Shown piece by piece: positions 16,432 to 25,258 of a DNA stretch of 64,000 bases (within the stretch, counting starts at the first letter, position 1; every line of letters starts with the position of its first letter). A program made the position numbers and the translations under genes. Under the pieces are notes generated by a model, which worked only from the letters and a program-made list of their open reading frames with translations, searched no databases and was not told where the DNA came from. Where the stretch lies: positions 7,198,501-7,262,500 of the forward strand of contig NZ_JAPEMI010000001.1 of NCBI RefSeq assembly GCF_026342835.1, read 5' to 3'. The DNA comes from Streptomyces sp. NBC_00154. Its GTDB lineage: Bacteria; Actinomycetota; Actinomycetes; Streptomycetales; Streptomycetaceae.

Positions 16432-17687
16432 GGGTGGGCCTCCATGGGGTGGGGGCGCTGGGGGAAGTCCGGCCCCTGGCCGGTGTCCGGCGCGGAGGTG
16501 CGCTGGACGGCCACCAGGGCGAGGTCGTCCTGCAGGCGTCCGCCGGTGTGGGTGTCCACGTCATGGTTGATGTGTCGCAGCAGGCTGTGCGGGCATTCCC
16601 AGGGCCAGGTGGAGGCCCGCTCGAGGATCGGATAGAAGCCGCCGGTGATGTTGCGGGCTTCGATGACGCCGTCGGTGTAGAGCAGCAGGGTGTCTGCGGG
16701 GCCGAAATCGAAGGTGTCGACGTGGTAGGTGTCGGGAGAGGTGCTCGCCAGCCCAAGGGGTGGTGCGGGATGAAGTATGGGCAGGGCGGCCCCCTTGCCG
16801 CGGTGGCCCCACAGGGGTGAGGGGTGCCCGCAGCTGATGACCTGGACGAGAGGAGCCTCGTCGGGGATTTCTACCAGGAGCGCGGTGATGAAGCGCTCGC
16901 TGCTCTCGGGGTCGCTGTCGGCGAGCTGCGCCAAGTGCCTGCGGACGCTGCTCTCCAGGGCGGCAGTCAGTTCGGGAAGGGTGGCGTGCTGGTAAGCGGC
17001 CTCGCGGAAGGCGCCGAGAACGGCGGAGGCGTCCTCGACGGCGGGCAGACCCTTGCCGCGGACATCGCCGATGAGGAACCGGGTCGCCCGGCCGGTCCGG
17101 GCGGCGGCGTACAGGTCGCCGCCCACCAGGGCGTGCGCCGCGGCCGCCCGGTACGTACAGGCGACGCGCAGCGGACCCAGCTGCCGGGGCAGGGGGCGCA
17201 GCACGACCCGCTGGGCTACTTCGGCCACCGCGCGTACCTGGGTCAGTTCCCGCAGGTCGCGGTCGTGCAGCGCCCGGGCGGCGACGACGAAACCGGACAC
17301 CACCAGCAGGGCGCCGATGTGGATCGGCAGAAGTGGCGAATGCAGCAGGCCGTCATGGCGGTCGATGACAAACATTGCCGCGCTGGCGGCCAGGGCGGTA
17401 CCCGCGATGAAACGGGAGCTGGCGAACGCGGCCGTGGAGGTGGGGGCAGCGACCAGGAGAGGGGACAGATGGATGGTTATAGGGGCGAAGGTGGCGCCCA
17501 GAGTGATGGCGGTGATCAGCGCGACCGGGACCGCAGCCTGAGGGAGGATGCCTCCCGCCAGCAGGCGGCACGGGAAGTGCCGCAGCTGCCACGCGCGGCG
17601 GCCGGCGGTACCCGCCTGAGCGGCTGGACGCTTCGCCCTGCGGGGGCCGGTGCCGGTCCGGGGGAGCGGGAGAGCGGATCGGGTCAT
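16428..17687 (-). CDS. Membrane PP2C-type (SpoIIE) serine/threonine phosphatase
   Basis: About 419 residues. An N-terminal membrane region (about 45-150) with several hydrophobic helices (PVALITAITLGATFAPITI, IHIGALLVVSGFVVAA) precedes a SpoIIE-type PP2C domain. The metal-binding motifs are intact: GGDLYAAART, LIGDVRGKGLPA, LLYTDGVIEAR and DDLALVAVQ. The ATG at 17687 is chosen as the first start before the basic tail; its ribosome site is weak. The stop overlaps the start of the pseudophosphatase gene, so the pair likely acts together on a common regulator. It is divergent from a two-component system at 17921. Confidence 0.85.
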   Translation of the reverse strand: MTRSALPLPRTGTGPRRAKRPAAQAGTAGRRAWQLRHFPCRLLAGGILPQAAVPVALITAITLGATFAPITIHLSPLLVAAPTSTAAFASSRFIAGTALAASAAMFVIDRHDGLLHSPLLPIHIGALLVVSGFVVAARALHDRDLRELTQVRAVAEVAQRVVLRPLPRQLGPLRVACTYRAAAAHALVGGDLYAAARTGRATRFLIGDVRGKGLPAVEDASAVLGAFREAAYQHATLPELTAALESSVRRHLAQLADSDPESSERFITALLVEIPDEAPLVQVISCGHPSPLWGHRGKGAALPILHPAPPLGLASTSPDTYHVDTFDFGPADTLLLYTDGVIEARNITGGFYPILERASTWPWECPHSLLRHINHDVDTHTGGRLQDDLALVAVQRTSAPDTGQGPDFPQRPHPMEAHP

Positions 17688-17920
17688 GAGGGGCTGCCTC
17701 AAGGGAGAGGGGATGCATGAATTGATCCCTTTGAGCATCCGCCCCGACGACGTCGGGGCACATCGGTGCCGACCCGCACTGCGCATCCGTAGGACCCTGC
17801 ACCTGCACCGCAGCTATGTCCGGACGCGGCTGCGCCATCCCCGCGTACCTTCCTGCGGGTTTCCCGCACGCGCGCCGACAGCGGCTGCCTGACTGCCACA
17901 GCGGATCTACCGTTGCAGCT

Positions 17921-18586
17921 ATGGACGCCCCCAGCTCCACCCCGTCCCGGCAAGAGCCTCCGGGGACCACCGTCGTACTGGCCGACGATCATCTGGTGGT
18001 CCGGGCAGGAATGCGGCTGCTGCTGGCCCAGGACCCGGCATTCCGGATTGTCGCCGAGAGCGCCACAGTCCCCGACACTCTCGAGGCCGTGCGTCGGACC
18101 CATCCGCGGGTGCTGGTCCTGGACCTGACCATGGCCGGCCAGTCGAGCCTGCCCATGATTCCAGCGCTGCTCACCGCTTCACCCGGCACGCGGATCCTGA
18201 TCCTCACGATGCAGGAGGATCCGGCGTTCGCCCGCGAGGCGCTGCGCACCGGCGCGGCCGGCTACCTGCTCAAGGAGGCAGCCGCCGAGGAACTGCTGGC
18301 CGCCGCACACCAGGTCGCCCGCGGTGCGACGTACGTCCAGCCGGTGATGGGAGCCAGGCTCGCCGTTGAGATGCCGGGATCTGCCGACCAGGAGTCACTG
18401 ACCGCACGCGAGGCCGAGGTCCTGTCGTTGCTGGCGCTAGGCCACACCAATCAGGAGATCGCGCAGCGTCTCTACGTCTCGGTCCGGACGGTGGAGACCC
18501 ATCGTGCCCGGATCCGGGACAAGCTCGGCAAGGACACCCGGGCGGAGCTCATCGCCGCGGCCCGCGAGCGCGGCCTGGTGCCATGA
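17921..18586 (+). CDS. LuxR/NarL family response regulator
   Basis: 221 residues. A receiver domain (about 15-130) carries the acidic pair D22/D23, the phosphoacceptor D68 in VLVLDLTMAG and the conserved Lys in GYLLKEA. A LuxR-type helix-turn-helix follows (about 155-215: LTAREAEVLSLLALGHTNQE and RTVETHRARIRDKLG). The frame extends further upstream, but the ATG at 17921 begins right before the domain. The stop overlaps the start of the histidine kinase gene (ATGA), so the pair is translationally coupled. Confidence 0.92.
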   Translation: MDAPSSTPSRQEPPGTTVVLADDHLVVRAGMRLLLAQDPAFRIVAESATVPDTLEAVRRTHPRVLVLDLTMAGQSSLPMIPALLTASPGTRILILTMQEDPAFAREALRTGAAGYLLKEAAAEELLAAAHQVARGATYVQPVMGARLAVEMPGSADQESLTAREAEVLSLLALGHTNQEIAQRLYVSVRTVETHRARIRDKLGKDTRAELIAAARERGLVP

Positions 18587-19668
18587 GGGGACCGCGCCGG
18601 TCCCGATGGGGCTTTGCCCTGCAGGTGGCGGGAAGCTGTCTGCTCGTGGCCGCGGTGGCTCTGGAGGTCACCGACCAGCCGCTGCCCTCCGAGCTGGCCC
18701 TCTCCCTTGCCGCGGCCACCCCGTACCTTGCGGCAGCCCCGCTGTACACCGCGGGACGCCGGACCTGGATGGTGGTGGCCGGTTCCCTCGCGCTCATGCT
18801 CGCCGTGGCCAGCCTGGTCCGCATCACCGAGCAACCGCTGTTGAACGCCCTGCACGTGCTCCCGCTCCTCCTGGTCGCGTACACGGCCTCCACCATCCGC
18901 AGCGCAACCCAGCGCGACCGGGGTCTCCAACGTGAACGCGTCCGAGCCCGCCATGACGGCGCGGAGCGCGAACGCCGCCGCTGGGCACGTGAACTGCACG
19001 ACGACACCCTCCAGGAACTCGGCGCCGTGCAGGTGCTGCTCTCCGCCGCCGCCGCCGACGGCCGCCCCGAGGCCATGCGCGGCGCCATCGAGCAGGCACG
19101 CTCCCTGGTGGGCAACCAGATCACCTCGCTGCGCCACCTGATCACGGATCTGCGTCCCTTGGTCCTGGACGAACTGGGACTGCGCGCGGCCTTGGAGGCG
19201 CTGTGCCGACGCACCTCGGAGACCTTCGGTATCCGCGTCGATCTCCGGATCGATCCGCAGGACACCGAGATCAGCGACCGGCTGACCTCAGAAGCACAGG
19301 CCCACGTCTACCGCATCGTGCAGGAGGCACTGACCAACGCGGTGAAACACGCTCAGCCCACTCGGATCACTGTCGGTATGGAGGTTGACCGCCAGGTGAT
19401 GACGCTGACCGTTGCCGACGACGGGCACGGAATGCCCCAGCCCCCGGACTCCAGGCGCTGGCCGGCCCTGCGCGCGGCCACACCCCCGGCATCCACCGTG
19501 CGGGGAGTGGGGCTCTCCGCCATGCACGAGCGCGCAGACCTCATCGACGCCCAGCTCACGCTCCGCAGCGTTCCCGGGAAGGGCACCACCATCATCCTGA
19601 GCGTGCCCCTTGCCTCGCGGCGGAAGGGTCATGCACAGCCTCCAGACGGAGCTCTTGGCACGGAGTAG
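18583..19668 (+). CDS. NarL-type sensor histidine kinase
   Basis: 361 residues. Four N-terminal membrane helices (about 10-100) without a sizeable external loop suggest sensing within the membrane. The HisKA_3 dimerisation box contains the phosphoacceptor H139 in RELHDDTLQE. The HATPase domain shows the N box EALTNAVKHAQP, DDGHGM and GVGLSAMHERADLI. It is the partner of the response regulator whose stop it overlaps. The regulated genes cannot be named; the divergent phosphatase pair is one possibility. Confidence 0.9.
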   Translation: MRGPRRSRWGFALQVAGSCLLVAAVALEVTDQPLPSELALSLAAATPYLAAAPLYTAGRRTWMVVAGSLALMLAVASLVRITEQPLLNALHVLPLLLVAYTASTIRSATQRDRGLQRERVRARHDGAERERRRWARELHDDTLQELGAVQVLLSAAAADGRPEAMRGAIEQARSLVGNQITSLRHLITDLRPLVLDELGLRAALEALCRRTSETFGIRVDLRIDPQDTEISDRLTSEAQAHVYRIVQEALTNAVKHAQPTRITVGMEVDRQVMTLTVADDGHGMPQPPDSRRWPALRAATPPASTVRGVGLSAMHERADLIDAQLTLRSVPGKGTTIILSVPLASRRKGHAQPPDGALGTE

Positions 19669-19953
19669 CCCCTCCGGCGGTCAGGTGGATGGGCAGCCCC
19701 ACCGTGTCCTTCGTGCCGGACTACTGCGCATTGAAGGCTCCGTGACGGTCATCTGGCGACGGTCGGTGCGGGTGCGGGTGCGGGAGACGGGGCTGCTGCA
19801 GGCCGCACTTCCGTCGGCTCTCTGCTCACCGGAATTCACGACGGCGGTAGAAGAAGTGGGGGGCGAGCGCACGACGGAGGGTTCGCCCGGGCGACGGCGC
19901 TCCAGCGGGCGCATTCCTCCTGGTGGGAGGGGCTGGGCGACAAGGGGCTCGCC

Positions 19954-20694
19954 TCAGGCCGGTTTGCGCCACACGGAGATGTGCTTCGCGGAGTCCTGGG
20001 TGAACGGCGCCCTGTCCCAGTCCGCGACGCGCAGTTCCAGCTCGAGCTCCGCTATCCGTGCCATGAGGTCGAGTTCCGCCGGCCACGCGTACCGGTGCCG
20101 GGAGCTGCTGCGGCGGTAGCGGCCGTCGTCGCCGTCGCGGGTGAGGTGGTGCGAGACGAGGATCTGCTCGACCAGGTCGAAGGTGTCGAAGCCGAGATGC
20201 CGCTCGGAGACGTCGAACGGCACCGCGACCTGCCCGGGTGGCAGGAACCGCAGCGGCGGCACGCCCAGCTCGATGACGAACCGGCCGCCAGGCGTCAGGT
20301 GCCGTGCGGCGTTTCGGAAGCACTTGACCTGCTCGTCCTGGGTGAGCAGGTTCGTGATGGTGTTGTAGACGAGATAGACCAGGGTGAACTTGCCAGGGAC
20401 GGTGGACGTGGCCATGTCCCCGACGGTGACCGGGAGCGTGTCCTCGTCGATTTTGCGCCGCAGGACCGCTGCCATGTGTTCGGACAGTTCGATGCCCACT
20501 ACTGGCACGCCTCGTTCCCGGAGCGGGACGCCCACTCGTCCGGTTCCGATGGCGAATTCCAGTGCCCGGCCGTCTCCGGCGAGTTCGGTGAGGAAGTCGA
20601 GAGTCGGTCCGAGAACAGCGCCCGAGGACATCTCGTGTTCCTCGGCGTCGTAGCGGTCGGCGGTCGCACGGGTCCACAGCTCACTGCTCGTCAC
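19954..20694 (-). CDS. Class I SAM-dependent methyltransferase
   Basis: About 246 residues. Motif I is ALEFAIGTGRVGVPL, the acidic residue after beta-2 is in GIELSEHM, and GDMATSTV and LTPGGRFVIELG correspond to motifs II and III. The C-terminal half (RHLGFDTFDLVEQ, RHRYAWPAELDLMA) is common to a large group of Streptomyces methyltransferases of unknown substrate. The frame continues to 20934 but the extra N-terminus is unlike the family; the GTG at 20694 (VTSSELWTRATADRYD) is preferred. No biosynthetic partner is adjacent. Confidence 0.82.
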   Translation of the reverse strand: MTSSELWTRATADRYDAEEHEMSSGAVLGPTLDFLTELAGDGRALEFAIGTGRVGVPLRERGVPVVGIELSEHMAAVLRRKIDEDTLPVTVGDMATSTVPGKFTLVYLVYNTITNLLTQDEQVKCFRNAARHLTPGGRFVIELGVPPLRFLPPGQVAVPFDVSERHLGFDTFDLVEQILVSHHLTRDGDDGRYRRSSSRHRYAWPAELDLMARIAELELELRVADWDRAPFTQDSAKHISVWRKPA

Positions 20695-20775
20695 GAGCGG
20701 CCACTTTGCCGGGCTCGGCGGGGCGCTGTCGACGTATTTACCTTCCACCGGCTCCGGGTGCGCGGTCCCGGGGGC

Positions 20776-20901
20776 CGGGAGCGGACCTTTCAGCCCGACC
20801 TGCCCAAGCACACCGAAGACATCCGCTCCAAGCTCAAGCGCCTGGTCAGCCACGGCCTTGCCGAACCCGAGCCGGGCCTGTTCACCCTGCCTCGCCCCTG
20901 A
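20776..20901 (+). pseudogene. Remnant of a small C-terminal helix-turn-helix-like domain
   Basis: A plus-strand frame ends KHTEDIRSKLKRLVSHGLAE then PEPGLFTLPRP and a stop. It resembles the C-terminus of Streptomyces proteins that end in a winged-helix-like 'R.KLKRLV.RG....PG.F.L' segment. The upstream part runs into the antisense of the methyltransferase gene, so only about 40 residues remain. It probably marks an old insertion or deletion event next to the inverted repeat at 20947. Confidence 0.35.
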
Positions 20902-20946
20902 CAGCGGCTTCTGCCCACGACCAGCACTCCTCACCCGACCGCAATC

Positions 20947-20994
20947 ATGAGACGGGCATCAACTCGCGAATCGCCCGCTGAAAACCTGTCTCAT
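20947..20994. repeat. Inverted repeat enclosing a dispersed 29-bp motif (copy 1)
   Basis: ATGAGACGGG at 20947-20956 and CCTGTCTCAT at 20985-20994 pair at 9 of 10 positions. Between them lies AACTCGCGAATCGCCCGCTG, a motif that returns with two or three changes at 31728. It sits just past the CHAT gene stop and could act as a terminator or mark an element end. Confidence 0.6.
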
Positions 20995-23897
20995 GGACCG
21001 CTGTGGATCAGAGAGGCCCACAGGTCGGGCCGGTCGGGGTACTGACGGCGCAGCTCGAGTGTTGACTGATGCAGGGCTCTGGGAGCGTCGTCGGCAGCGC
21101 CGGACAGCTTGACGTAGAAGGTGCGCGACGCCACAGCGCCGAAGCGGTCGTTCAACGGCCACAGACTTGCAATGACGTGACGGAACCCGGCCAATTGGAA
21201 GGCCGATGCGAGGTTGAGCGATTCGTCGACGTGTTCCAGGTTCCGGTACCCGGTGGAGCATGCCGACAGGTAGGCGAGCTGGGCGTCGGCAAGCGCGAGG
21301 CGGCTGATCTCGGGGATAGTGAACATGCCATCGCTCAGGCACAGCCCGCCGTTCGAGGGGGCGCTGTAGTCGGCCAGCGCGTGGCATGCGAAGTGCGCCC
21401 ATGTGGCGGTGGACAGTGCGGCGGCGACCCGGCCGGTGGTGGCGTCCTGGTCGAGCAGCGGCGGCTCGTCGGGGTGGCGGCGGTGCAGGTCGAGTGCCTC
21501 GGCGAGGGCGCCTGGCAGGCCGGGCAGGCCTGACGTGCTCGACAGAGCCACGGTCAACTGCCGCCGCGCAGCCGCCGAGTGTCGACGATGAGCATGCGTG
21601 AGGATCCGCAGCGTAGGGGTGTAGGAGGAGACGAAGGCATCCAGTGCGCCGGGACGGTCAGGGTGTCCGGCGGCGTGCAGGGGGAACAGGCCGAGCAGCC
21701 CGATCGGGAGCCACCAGACCCGATGCGGAGTGTCGTGCGACGGGAAGGCCTCCTCCACCGGCTGCACGACCGTGTCCCACAGCCAGGCGAGCCGGTCCGC
21801 CATCGCTCCGTCGCCTCGCCCGGTGTGAGCGGAGCCGACCATCGACTCTGCCTGAGCCTCGACGTCACTGGAGGTCAGACCGGGCAGCGGCACGTGCTGG
21901 GGGTCTCCTTCGGGCCTGATCAGGATCGCGTCGGCCCGATTCCGGCCGCAGTTGACCACAACGACCGTCCCGCCGGCCGCTGCCCGCCGCAGCTCCTCGA
22001 CGCGAGGTGTCATCAGGAACCGGGTGAATCCGGGATGTTCCCGTATCCGGGCGACCAGGTCCCCGTACCGGTCCCAGAGGACCGACCGGGTCGCCGACGA
22101 ACCGGCCAGCTCCTTGCGGACCTGCCGGAATGCCCGTGCCATCTCCGGGAGTTCCCGATCGAGATCGGTGAGGTCGTCGTGCGCGTCGAGTACGGTTGCC
22201 AGCTGCATGCCGCGGCCCAGTTCGGCCTGTTGAACGGCTCGCAGCGGATTGCCGAGAGCACAGTGCGCGGCGAACGCCTGGCTGACCAGTCCACGGTGCT
22301 CACCAAACCGGCGTTCCCGGTCGGTCCAGCTCGTGCCGCGCAGCGGTACGGCAGGCATCAGTTCAATGGCGGCGTCCAGGATCCGGGCGGCCAGGTCGTA
22401 CTGTCCACAGGCATGGGCGAGGGTGCCCAGGTTGCGTCCGGCCAGGGCCCGTTCGCTCGGCGAGGCGCCGGACGCCGACTCCAGCCGGGCCCCCCATGCC
22501 TCCAGTGTCCGCCGGTCCGGCGCACGGGTATGCCCACCGGGGACGAGGTGTGCTCTTGCGAGCTGGGCGAGTACGGCGGCCACCAGCGGGTTGCCGTCGG
22601 ACGTGGCGTCCAGGGCCTGCCGCAGGTCGTTGATCGTGCGGTCGAGTTCGTTGCTCTCCCGGTGCGCCAGGTAGCGGTGCAGCCGTGCACCGCCGCGATT
22701 GAACAGCCGGATCGGCAGTGCCGGGCTGTCGCCGGGGGTCGCGGCTACGGCCCGGTCGGCGAGGTCCAGGGCCCGATCCAGGTCGGCGGGCCGACCGTCC
22801 TTCTCGTATCGCGATGTGTAGGCGACCGTGAGGTTGGCCATGCGCCCGGCGTAGCGGGCATGGTCAGGAGGGGTCCCGTCGACGACGGGGATCTGCAGCT
22901 CGATCGAACGGTCGAGGTCGGCCGGATCGCTACCGGCCTGGAAGCGGTGCCGGTAGAACTGCCCGGCGTTGGCCATGACGGCCAGGCGTTGATCCGGGTC
23001 CTGGGTCGGGGTCGCCATCGCCCTCTCCAGGAACTGGATCGCCCGCTCCAGGTCGGCGGCAACCGCGCCGAACTCGTAGCGGGCTCCGTAGGCGACGCCG
23101 AGATTGGCGAGGATCATCACCCGCTCGGTGGCGTCGGCGCCGGCCCGGTCGAGTGCTTGCTCGTGACAGTCGATCGCGTGGTCGAGATCTGCGGGCAGGC
23201 CGTAGCAGGTGAAGCGCCGACGGTAGGCGCTGCCGAGTTCGGTGAGTCGGAGGGGGCGTTCGGCAGCCGGAGCCGCTGCGGCGGCGAGCTCGAGGTAGGT
23301 GATGGCGTCGTCGATGTTGCGGGGATCGCCTTCAAGGTCGTAGCGGGTCAGGTGGCCTCGGCCGATCTGGGCCACCTGTTCGCCGGGCAGCGACAACCGT
23401 GAACGGAAGTCGTCGGCCCGCAGGTGGGCCCATGACCAAGTGCGCTGGCGGGGCGAGGTGATGGACCGGGGGGTGGCGGCGCAGGTGTCGCAGCCGGCGG
23501 CATTCGGCGTGACCGGGCCACCGCAGTCCGGGCAGTGCGCAAGGCCGAGCTGGGTCAGCATGGCCGGGGCCTGCGGGTTTCCCAGGTACGCCGCGTACGC
23601 GATGTGGACGGTCGCCTGCTCCGCCTGGCCAAGGTGGCGCAGGGCCACGCCGAGAGCGAACCGGGCGCTGCCGTGGTCGGGCTCGAAGTACACGCACAGC
23701 GCCAGCGGATACAGCGCCCCGGCGACGTCGTCGCTGTTCATCCTGCTGGCTCCGAGCATGAACTGGCAGCCGACCGAGGTCGGGGTCAGCTCGGCCGCGG
23801 TGGCCAGCAGCTGCGCCGCTCGGGCGTACTGCCCGCGCAGGAACAGGTTCTTGCCCTGTTCGAACAGCTCTTCAGAGCGGGCCACGGTGGAACTCAC
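20991..23897 (-). CDS. TPR-CHAT protein (caspase-like protease) with internal zinc ribbon
   Basis: 968 residues, the last gene of a four-gene operon. The N-terminal third has TPR-like helices (FEQGKNLFLRGQYARAAQLL), then a zinc-ribbon insertion (HCPDCGGPV and GCDTCAATP), then a long array of TPR-like repeats with recurring 'PADLDRAI' units (about 240-640). The C-terminal CHAT domain (about 690-968) has the catalytic His in HFACHA (about H839) and Cys in LSACSTG (about C880), so the caspase-like dyad is intact. The start is the GTG at 23897, which overlaps the stop of the zinc protein gene (GTGA). CHAT proteases are typically effectors released by a sensor or partner; the neighbours here are candidates. 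The target is unknown. Confidence 0.9.
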   Translation of the reverse strand: MSSTVARSEELFEQGKNLFLRGQYARAAQLLATAAELTPTSVGCQFMLGASRMNSDDVAGALYPLALCVYFEPDHGSARFALGVALRHLGQAEQATVHIAYAAYLGNPQAPAMLTQLGLAHCPDCGGPVTPNAAGCDTCAATPRSITSPRQRTWSWAHLRADDFRSRLSLPGEQVAQIGRGHLTRYDLEGDPRNIDDAITYLELAAAAAPAAERPLRLTELGSAYRRRFTCYGLPADLDHAIDCHEQALDRAGADATERVMILANLGVAYGARYEFGAVAADLERAIQFLERAMATPTQDPDQRLAVMANAGQFYRHRFQAGSDPADLDRSIELQIPVVDGTPPDHARYAGRMANLTVAYTSRYEKDGRPADLDRALDLADRAVAATPGDSPALPIRLFNRGGARLHRYLAHRESNELDRTINDLRQALDATSDGNPLVAAVLAQLARAHLVPGGHTRAPDRRTLEAWGARLESASGASPSERALAGRNLGTLAHACGQYDLAARILDAAIELMPAVPLRGTSWTDRERRFGEHRGLVSQAFAAHCALGNPLRAVQQAELGRGMQLATVLDAHDDLTDLDRELPEMARAFRQVRKELAGSSATRSVLWDRYGDLVARIREHPGFTRFLMTPRVEELRRAAAGGTVVVVNCGRNRADAILIRPEGDPQHVPLPGLTSSDVEAQAESMVGSAHTGRGDGAMADRLAWLWDTVVQPVEEAFPSHDTPHRVWWLPIGLLGLFPLHAAGHPDRPGALDAFVSSYTPTLRILTHAHRRHSAAARRQLTVALSSTSGLPGLPGALAEALDLHRRHPDEPPLLDQDATTGRVAAALSTATWAHFACHALADYSAPSNGGLCLSDGMFTIPEISRLALADAQLAYLSACSTGYRNLEHVDESLNLASAFQLAGFRHVIASLWPLNDRFGAVASRTFYVKLSGAADDAPRALHQSTLELRRQYPDRPDLWASLIHSGP

Positions 23898-24511
23898 CGG
23901 CCGCCGCCCACGCGATCCGCCCTGGCCACGATGCGGTTCATACAGACCATGCAGGAGAGCCAGCCCCCATGGTCCTCGCGAGGCGGGCACAGCGGCGGGC
24001 TGTCGAGGACGCCGGACGCCAGGTGTCGTTCGGCCGCCTGGGCCTCGATCCGGCCGGCGAACTCCCCTCCATAGATCTTCTTCGCGCAGAAGTCGCAGGT
24101 GTCCTTGACCGTCGGCTGCTGGACGGTGGCCGGCCAGCGCCCGAATACGTACTCCCATGCGGCTGCGGCGAACTGGGCGAAGCCTCCGGGGTCGACCGCA
24201 CCCGAACGCTCCGGCACGCTGCCACGCAGGGCGTGCTCACGCGCTGCGGCGCGGTCGAAGGCGAAGTACTCGCTGCAGCCTCCACAGATCAGCCAGGGGG
24301 TGGCGCTGCCTGCGACGTCGCGGATCAGCCGGTCGAAGGCGGCCGCCTGATTGCGTTCATCCCAGTCGAGCGCCTTCACCAAGTTGGTCACGAGCCGGAA
24401 CTGGCTGCGCCAGTACGCCTCCGACAGCACCACGTTCGTGGTCGTCAAGCAGTAGCTGTGGGCTCGATCGATCCCCGCGTTGCAGGTGTCACACACCACT
24501 TGCTCACCCAT
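23894..24511 (-). CDS. Multi-CxxC zinc-binding protein of the CHAT operon
   Basis: 205 residues with four CxxC pairs: VVCDTCNAG near the N-terminus, LICGGCSEYF in the middle, DTCDFCAKK in the second half and LSCMVCMNR near the end. They probably make two zinc-ribbon-like sites. The part between pairs one and two (SQFRLVTNLVKALDWDERN) looks helical. I do not recognise a named family. The ATG at 24511 follows a perfect AGGAGG site. Its stop overlaps the start of the CHAT gene, so equal production and physical association are likely. It could be an adaptor or a substrate of the protease. Confidence 0.8.
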   Translation of the reverse strand: MGEQVVCDTCNAGIDRAHSYCLTTTNVVLSEAYWRSQFRLVTNLVKALDWDERNQAAAFDRLIRDVAGSATPWLICGGCSEYFAFDRAAAREHALRGSVPERSGAVDPGGFAQFAAAAWEYVFGRWPATVQQPTVKDTCDFCAKKIYGGEFAGRIEAQAAERHLASGVLDSPPLCPPREDHGGWLSCMVCMNRIVARADRVGGGR

Positions 24512-24538
24512 CGGTCCTCCTGTGTCCAAGACGCCCGA

Positions 24539-25258
24539 TCACGTGTTGACCGGAACCCACGTGCCGGTGGCGGCGTCCCAGTGGAGTTCCGCTCCCCGTA
24601 CGCCGTCCACGCTGATATCCAGCTCGATGGCCGCCAACCGCGCGGCGTCGTCGAAGTCCTCGGGAAGCACCAAGGTCGTCCGCTGTGCACCGGGCGTGAG
24701 CACATCCAGGTTCCGGCGGCCGCCCCTGTGGCTCCACAGCAGCCGCAGCCGTCCGGCGGCTGCCACGGCCGACTCGCCCAACCGTTCGCCGAGCTTGGTG
24801 GCGAAGGTCTCCACGAACGGCCCGAGGAACTTCACAGCGACGAATCCGAAGGCGACCTCGACGACGACGGACTCGGTGAGCCGAAAGCCGTCATCGGAGT
24901 GCCGGCGGCCCGTCCGGTAGGACTCGTCGGAGCGTGCGGCGGCCAGGCTCGGGAAGTGCTCGGTCTCGTCGCCACCCTCCAGCAGTACTGCGCGCCACCG
25001 CTCCCCGAGCTCCTCGAACTGAGCCAGGCTGTGGCCAAGTGTGCCCAGGGCCGCTTCCTCGATCTGCCGTTCGCCGAGCTGCTCGGCGAGACCCACGGCT
25101 CGGCGGCTCAGGTACCGGCCTTCGCTCGTCCGGCCGGTCTCCATCAGCGCCGTGCCCAGGTCGCACAGAGCCTGTGCCTCTTTCCTGCGATCACCGGTCT
25201 CCCGGGCGCGGGCCAGGGCATCGGTGGCCAGATCTGCGGGCGGAAGGTGTGCCGTCAC
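24539..25258 (-). CDS. TPR-containing protein of the CHAT operon
   Basis: 239 residues. Residues 1-90 are TPR-like (LATDALARARETGDRRKEAQ, ALCDLGTALMETGRTSEG, AALGTLGHSLAQFEELGERW). Residues 115-239 form a separate domain with a hydrophobic or amphipathic helix (VVVEVAFGFVAVKFLGPFVE) followed by beta-rich sequence ending GAELHWDAATGTWVPV. I do not recognise this second domain; the amphipathic helix could touch membrane or a partner. The GTG start at 25258 overlaps the stop of the DUF2786-like gene, and a 27-bp gap separates it from the zinc protein gene. TPR regions in both this protein and the CHAT protein suggest they bind each other or a shared partner. Confidence 0.75.
   Translation of the reverse strand: MTAHLPPADLATDALARARETGDRRKEAQALCDLGTALMETGRTSEGRYLSRRAVGLAEQLGERQIEEAALGTLGHSLAQFEELGERWRAVLLEGGDETEHFPSLAAARSDESYRTGRRHSDDGFRLTESVVVEVAFGFVAVKFLGPFVETFATKLGERLGESAVAAAGRLRLLWSHRGGRRNLDVLTPGAQRTTLVLPEDFDDAARLAAIELDISVDGVRGAELHWDAATGTWVPVNT

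Noticed and set aside
21579..23402. A 607-codon plus-strand open frame
   Set aside because: Antisense to the TPR array of the CHAT protein and without any recognisable domain; a shadow of high-GC coding.
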